This document shows, piece after piece, positions 4,848-7,913 of a stretch of DNA of 7,913 nucleotides. Positions within the stretch are counted from its first letter, which is position 1. Every line of letters begins with the position of its first letter. The notes under the pieces were generated by a model that ran no database searches, was not told where the DNA came from, and saw only the letters and a list, made by a program, of their open reading frames with translations. This DNA comes from Anaerolineae bacterium CG2_30_64_16. GTDB lineage: Bacteria; Chloroflexota; Anaerolineae; CG2-30-64-16. The stretch is taken from positions 1-7,913 of the forward strand of contig MNXL01000101.1 in NCBI GenBank assembly GCA_001871755.1. Reading direction: 5' to 3'. The position numbers were made by a program, and so were the translations under genes.

Positions 4848-5765
4848 TCACCAGATGGCGATACCCAAGAAGTTGGTGATGAATTTGACGGCCACGTACA
4901 GGAAGTACAGGCCGAAGATCAGCTTCAGCGTCGCAGGCTTGAAGCGCTTGATGATCGCCGCGCCGACCTGCGCGCCGACGATCGTACCCAGCGCCAGCAA
5001 CAGGCCGGTGGGCAGATGCACGAAGCCCTGCGCCAGCTTGATGCCACCGCCGACGACCGCCAGCGGGATCATGGTCGCCAGCGAAGTGCCCATGGTGATG
5101 TAGACCGGCGCGCCGAAGAGATAGATCAGCCCCGGCACCAGGGCATAGCCCCCGCCGACGCCGGCCACGCCCGTGGCAATGCCGACGATAAAGCCGAAGA
5201 CGCCCATCCCCCTCCCCGAGCCGGTGATGGCCGCGCCTTCGCGCTTGGGCAGGGTGCGCTGCACGACCCCCTCGTACACCATGCGGATGGCCGGCCACAG
5301 GAAGATCACGCCCAGGATCAACCCGAGCAGCTTGGCCTGCCCTGAAAGCAGCGTGAACAGCCACGACCCCAGCACCACGCCCAGGATGCCGCCGCCGCCC
5401 AGCCACAGAAAGGCGCGCTTGTCCACGTTCCGCCGGATCAAGTGGCCCCAGGCGCCGGAGAGCGCGGTGAAGATCACCGCGAAGAGGGTTGTGCCGACGG
5501 CGATCGGGGCCGGATAACCCATCCAGAAGTGGATAACGGGCAGCATCAGGCTGCAGCCGCCCGTGCCGATCAGGCCGCCGAGCACGCCGGCGGCGAAGCC
5601 AACGATGACCAGCGCGACCTCTCGGCCGCCGGTCATCGGCGCCACGCCGGGCGCCGCGCCGGTCCCCGTCGTCAGCGCCCAAACGGTCAGCACGATGATG
5701 ATCAGCAGCAGCACGGCCGTGAAGGTTTGGCCGCGCCACCAGCTTGAAGTTGCTTTTGCGTTCAT
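4848..5765 (-). CDS. TSUP-family (TauE/SafE) membrane transporter
   Basis: A 305-residue polytopic membrane protein. The duplicated TSUP signature is visible: GFAAGVLGGLIGTGGCSLMLP at about residues 56-76 and GIATGVAGVGGGYALVPGLIYL at about 195-216. Hydrophobic segments lie at about 15-33, 49-78, 86-107, 121-140, 145-165, 188-216, 224-240, 252-272 and 282-302, giving 8-9 helices with two homologous halves joined by a charged loop (168-187). The family exports sulfite, sulfoacetate or other small organosulfur anions, or takes up sulfur compounds; the substrate cannot be read from the sequence. The ATG at 5765 has GGAGGTGA four bases upstream. The gene follows a 164-bp spacer and ends before the 17-bp hairpin, so it looks like a single-gene unit. 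Proximity to Fe-S and selenium/sulfur redox genes hints at a sulfur role but does not prove it. Confidence 0.9.
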   Translation of the reverse strand: MNAKATSSWWRGQTFTAVLLLIIIVLTVWALTTGTGAAPGVAPMTGGREVALVIVGFAAGVLGGLIGTGGCSLMLPVIHFWMGYPAPIAVGTTLFAVIFTALSGAWGHLIRRNVDKRAFLWLGGGGILGVVLGSWLFTLLSGQAKLLGLILGVIFLWPAIRMVYEGVVQRTLPKREGAAITGSGRGMGVFGFIVGIATGVAGVGGGYALVPGLIYLFGAPVYITMGTSLATMIPLAVVGGGIKLAQGFVHLPTGLLLALGTIVGAQVGAAIIKRFKPATLKLIFGLYFLYVAVKFITNFLGIAIW

Positions 5766-5929
5766 GATTCACCTCCAATGAGTCTGCCTTAACGAACCAG
5801 AGATTCAGCGAATCAGCGATCCGTCGGCCACGGAGGCGATCGTTTGCTCCAATATCCGCGCGCACAGGTGCAACCCCGTCGGTGTAAGCGGGCGCAACGC
5901 GTGCGACATCTGGAACAGCGTTTCATGGG
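5766..5929. other. Spacer between the ATPase operon and the TSUP gene
   Basis: This 164-bp stretch separates the ATPase stop from the TSUP start and probably carries the TSUP promoter, though no convincing -35/-10 pair is seen. A small palindrome, GATTCAGCGAATC, lies at 5803-5815. A GC-rich minus-strand frame ending at 5805 has coding-like third positions and reads MSHALRPLTPTGLHLCARIL from the ATG at 5909, but it has no Shine-Dalgarno site and no recognised family. Confidence 0.4.
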
Positions 5930-6874
5930 CTATCGCTCCAATCGATCCAGCAGCCTCGTTGCCACGCGCTGCCAGATCTCGCTCAGCGCCTGACTGGCCG
6001 GCGCATGGGGGCCGAAGGCGGTGACCGGTTCGCCCCGCACCATCGCCTCGGTCACGGTCGGGTCGAAGGGGATGCGCCCCGCGACCACGACCCCGTTTGC
6101 CTCGCAGTACGCCTCAATCTGGGCCGCGCCTGCCGGATAGATGTCGGCCTTGTTGATGCATGCCAGCGCCGGCACGCGGAAGTGCGCGACGGTCGCCAGC
6201 ACGCGTTCCATGTCGTGGATGCCGGCCGCGGTCGGCTCGGCCACGATGAGGGCCAGGTCGGCGCCTGACGCGGCCGAGATCACGGGGCAGCCGATGCCCG
6301 GCGGGCCGTCCACGATCACCGCATCGTAGCCGCCGTCCAGCGCCAGCAGCCGCGCTTGCTGCTTGACCAGCGTCACGAGCTTGCCGGAGTTGTCCTGCGC
6401 GGGTCGCAGCGCGGCGTGGAACAGCGGCCCGTAGCGGCTATCCGACCGGTACCAGTGGCCGGCCAGTTGCGGCGTCATGTGGATAGCATCCTCCGGGCAC
6501 TGGTAGACGCACGCCGCGCAGCCGTCGCAGGCGATGGGGTCTACATGGTGACACGGTGACACGGTGACACGGTAACGGGGTGATGGGGTGACGGGGTGAC
6601 AAGGTGAAATGGCGTCGAAGCGACAGACCTGGGCGCAGATGCCGCAGCCCTGGCACTTATCCGGGTCGATCACGGCCACTGCTCCGCCGATGAACTCGTG
6701 CGTCTCCAGGGGCCGCGGGGCCAGCACCAGCTCCAGGTTGGCCGCGTCCACGTCGGCGTCGGCCAGTACGGCGCGCACCGGCGGGTCGCCCGCGGCGGCC
6801 AGGTGCGCGAACGCGGCCGCGACGCTGGTCTTGCCCGTGCCGCCTTTGCCGCTGAGGATTACCAGTTGCTTCAT
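5930..6874 (-). CDS. MinD-superfamily P-loop ATPase with inserted two-cluster ferredoxin domain
   Basis: The protein has 314 residues. The deviant Walker A GKGGTGKT is at 9-16, the switch-type DADVDAANLEL at 39-49, and the Walker B region VIVDGPPGIGCPV at 186-198. Between them sits a ferredoxin-like insert with two [4Fe-4S] motifs: C74, C77, C80, C84 and C116, C119, C122, C126. This matches the COG1149 type, usually encoded as neighbouring pairs and linked in some anaerobes to NifB/NifX-like or 'orange protein' clusters. The linker between the two cluster motifs (about residues 89-110) is unusual: it is encoded by an 8-bp tandem repeat and contains two extra cysteines. The likely role is ATP-dependent maturation or electron delivery for a metalloprotein, unproven here. 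The gene begins 15 bases after the AhpD-like gene and is likely in one operon with it. Confidence 0.92.
   Translation of the reverse strand: MKQLVILSGKGGTGKTSVAAAFAHLAAAGDPPVRAVLADADVDAANLELVLAPRPLETHEFIGGAVAVIDPDKCQGCGICAQVCRFDAISPCHPVTPSPRYRVTVSPCHHVDPIACDGCAACVYQCPEDAIHMTPQLAGHWYRSDSRYGPLFHAALRPAQDNSGKLVTLVKQQARLLALDGGYDAVIVDGPPGIGCPVISAASGADLALIVAEPTAAGIHDMERVLATVAHFRVPALACINKADIYPAGAAQIEAYCEANGVVVAGRIPFDPTVTEAMVRGEPVTAFGPHAPASQALSEIWQRVATRLLDRLER
6547..6610. repeat. 8-bp tandem repeat (8 units) inside the ferredoxin insert
   Basis: Eight contiguous 8-base units on the plus strand follow the consensus GGTGACNN: three exact GGTGACAC copies, then GGTAACGG, GGTGATGG, GGTGACGG, GGTGACAA and GGTGAAAT. 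The array is 64 bp and lies wholly within the coding sequence of the MinD-type ATPase, encoding the residues between its two Fe-S motifs. Because the unit is not a multiple of three, gain or loss of one copy would shift the reading frame. Confidence 0.9.
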
Positions 6875-6889
6875 GGTTGCTCTGATCTC

Positions 6890-7405
6890 TTACACGCTGA
6901 ACTGCGCTTCATTTTCCCGCACGCCCAGCCGGCCGAACGAGAGCCGGTAGAGGAGATAATCGGCGGTGTTGCCCAGCAGGTTGCCGACGCGGATCATCCG
7001 CAAGATGAGATCTATGGCCGCGGCCTTCTCCTCGCCATAGGTCTCGATCAGCTTTTGCACCGCTTCGGGATCGGGATGCGCGTCGGTCTCTGCCCAGTGT
7101 TGGGCATAGGCCAATGCCACATGCTCCCCGGCCGGCGCATCGGCGGGAATCTGGCCGGCCAGGAGCGCCGCCAGCTCGGCCGACGAGATGCCGCTCTTCA
7201 ACGCCTCTCGGGCGTGATAATAGCTGCAGTAACGGCAGCCGTTGACTTCGGTGACCACCAGCATCAGCCGCTCGCGAAAGGCGTGCGAAATAAGCTCGCG
7301 CATGGCGCGGCGCACCAGGGTGCGGTGTTGACTGATGTAACTAAAATCAGCGCGCAGATCCGCCGGACCGTGGTAAATGCGGCGTCTAAAGGTTTTCATC
7401 GGCAT
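6890..7405 (-). CDS. AhpD-like carboxymuconolactone decarboxylase-family protein (CxxC)
   Basis: A 171-residue helical protein. The AhpD/CMD signature is clear: E53-VNG-C57-RY-C60-SYY-H64, followed by AREALKSGIS. The E...CxxC...H set is the proton-relay and dithiol centre of AhpD, which in Mycobacterium reduces the peroxiredoxin AhpC with electrons from lipoyl proteins. Many CMD-family proteins have no proven role. The start is one of two nearby ATGs, 7405 or 7399; the second gives a 4-base ATGA overlap with the upstream ATPase stop and may be the real one, shortening the protein by two residues. It is embedded between two MinD-type ATPase genes and is probably co-translated with the first. 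The C-terminal half (LIETYGEEKAAAIDL..., about 118-150) is a second helical segment typical of longer members. Confidence 0.88.
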   Translation of the reverse strand: MPMKTFRRRIYHGPADLRADFSYISQHRTLVRRAMRELISHAFRERLMLVVTEVNGCRYCSYYHAREALKSGISSAELAALLAGQIPADAPAGEHVALAYAQHWAETDAHPDPEAVQKLIETYGEEKAAAIDLILRMIRVGNLLGNTADYLLYRLSFGRLGVRENEAQFSV

Positions 7406-7913
7406 ATTCTACCATGATGTTTCACCTGTCTTGCAAGCTGTTGGTAGAGCGCCCTGAAGCGCGGCGCGTATTCCGGGTGGATCTCCACCAGCGTCCGCCC
7501 CTGCGCGACCCCCTCGGCGATGGCGCGCTCGAACGGGATGCGCAGCAGGATCGGCAAGCCCGCCGCCGCGCAGAATTCGTCCACACCGGCATCGCCGATG
7601 CCGTCGCGGTTGATCACGACTCCGGCCGGGATGCCCAGCTCGGCTGCGACCTCAACCATCAGGCGTAGGTCGTGCAGCCCGAACGGGGTCGGCTCAGTGA
7701 CCAGCAGCAGGGTGTCGGCCCCGCGCACGGCTTCGACCACGGGACACGAAGTGCCGGGCGGCGCGTCGAGGATGACCACGCTGCCTTCCGGCCCATCCGT
7801 CGGGATCGCCCACCGCTTGAGCTGGCGGATCGCGGGTGTCGCCATCGGCTCGCCCACGTCCAGCACCCCGCGCGCAAACTGGATGCCGTGCGCCGCCGGG
7901 CCGGTTTCCAAGA
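7396..7913 (-). CDS. MinD-superfamily ATPase, second member of the pair (N-terminus beyond window)
   Basis: The frame is open to the window edge; about 172 C-terminal residues are visible. They contain the Walker B/switch II block VVILDAPPGTSCPVVEAV and the following LLLVTEPTPFGLHDL strand-loop, which align with VIVDGPPGIGCPV and LIVAEPTAAGIHD of the neighbouring complete ATPase, then VVINRDG (guanine/adenine-specificity region), ILLRIPFERAIAEG and a final helix. The Walker A, and any ferredoxin insert, would lie upstream of position 7913 in unseen sequence. No start codon is visible. With the downstream gene it forms the paired arrangement typical of ferredoxin-containing MinD ATPases, here separated by the AhpD-like gene. 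Its TGA overlaps the possible ATG at 7399 of that gene, indicating translational coupling. Confidence 0.88.
   Translation of the reverse strand, partial: LETGPAAHGIQFARGVLDVGEPMATPAIRQLKRWAIPTDGPEGSVVILDAPPGTSCPVVEAVRGADTLLLVTEPTPFGLHDLRLMVEVAAELGIPAGVVINRDGIGDAGVDEFCAAAGLPILLRIPFERAIAEGVAQGRTLVEIHPEYAPRFRALYQQLARQVKHHGRICR

Noticed and set aside
4032..5345. Plus-strand ORF of 437 codons
   Set aside because: It spans the antisense of three recognised genes and reads as low-complexity Arg/His/Asp-rich sequence with no domain.
4831..5865. Minus-strand ORF of 344 codons overlapping the TSUP gene
   Set aside because: It is Arg/Gly/His-rich and lacks membrane segments, while the other frame is an unmistakable TSUP transporter.
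5805..5926. Small minus-strand ORFs after the ATPase: a Cys-rich 37-codon frame from 5926 and a 34-codon frame from 5909
   Set aside because: The two overlap in different frames and match no known family. The first has only a weak distant GGAG and the second has no ribosome binding site. The second has coding-like third positions and might be a gene remnant, but the evidence is too thin to call.
6547..6610. CRISPR array
   Set aside because: The 8-bp units are directly adjacent without spacers and lie inside a coding sequence; this is a short tandem repeat.

Overview
All convincing genes in this window lie on the minus strand, so transcription runs from position 7913 towards 1. GC content is high. 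The gene set is that of an anaerobe rich in metalloproteins: MinD-type ATPases with inserted ferredoxins, a nickel-binding CooT/CooJ-like pair, a radical SAM enzyme, an Fe-S assembly factor and a selenocysteine peroxiredoxin. The short GGTGACAC-type tandem repeat and the intergenic fold-back repeat resemble repeats I associate with Chloroflexota (Anaerolineae-like) genomes. That placement is inference and no marker gene here proves it.

Layout in order of transcription: (1) 7913-5930, a MinD-like ATPase cut by the window edge, an AhpD-like CxxC protein and a second MinD-like ATPase with a two-cluster ferredoxin insert, tightly packed as one operon; (2) 5765-4848, a TSUP (TauE/SafE) permease; (3) a perfect 17-bp hairpin, then a MIP18/DUF59 Fe-S assembly protein and a cysteine-rich CGGC-domain protein (4742-3945); (4) a gap of about 334 bp holding a MITE-like element with 11-bp terminal inverted repeats; (5) 3610-1739, a radical SAM protein, CooT, a CooJ-like small protein and the tRNA methyltransferase TrmO, the last three overlapping; (6) a 5'-truncated isoprenylcysteine-methyltransferase-like remnant; (7) 1362-664, a peroxiredoxin with an in-frame UGA exactly where the peroxidatic cysteine belongs; (8) a terminator-like hairpin and an MBL-fold hydrolase that runs off the start of the window.

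The main result is the peroxiredoxin. Ordinary gene calling splits it into two ORFs (1362-1111 and 1083-664), but they are one frame read through a UGA in the motif TFV-U-PTE. A 7-bp stem with a GGUC loop, very similar to the E. coli fdhF SECIS apex, follows the UGA at the right distance. The protein also lacks the usual C-terminal resolving cysteine. The second result is the CooT/CooJ-like pair: a 69-residue protein with the H-W-x2-H-x3-H nickel motif overlaps cooT, and no carbon monoxide dehydrogenase gene is visible in the window. Together the genes suggest a neighbourhood for metal-cofactor maturation and redox defence, but joint function is inferred from proximity only.
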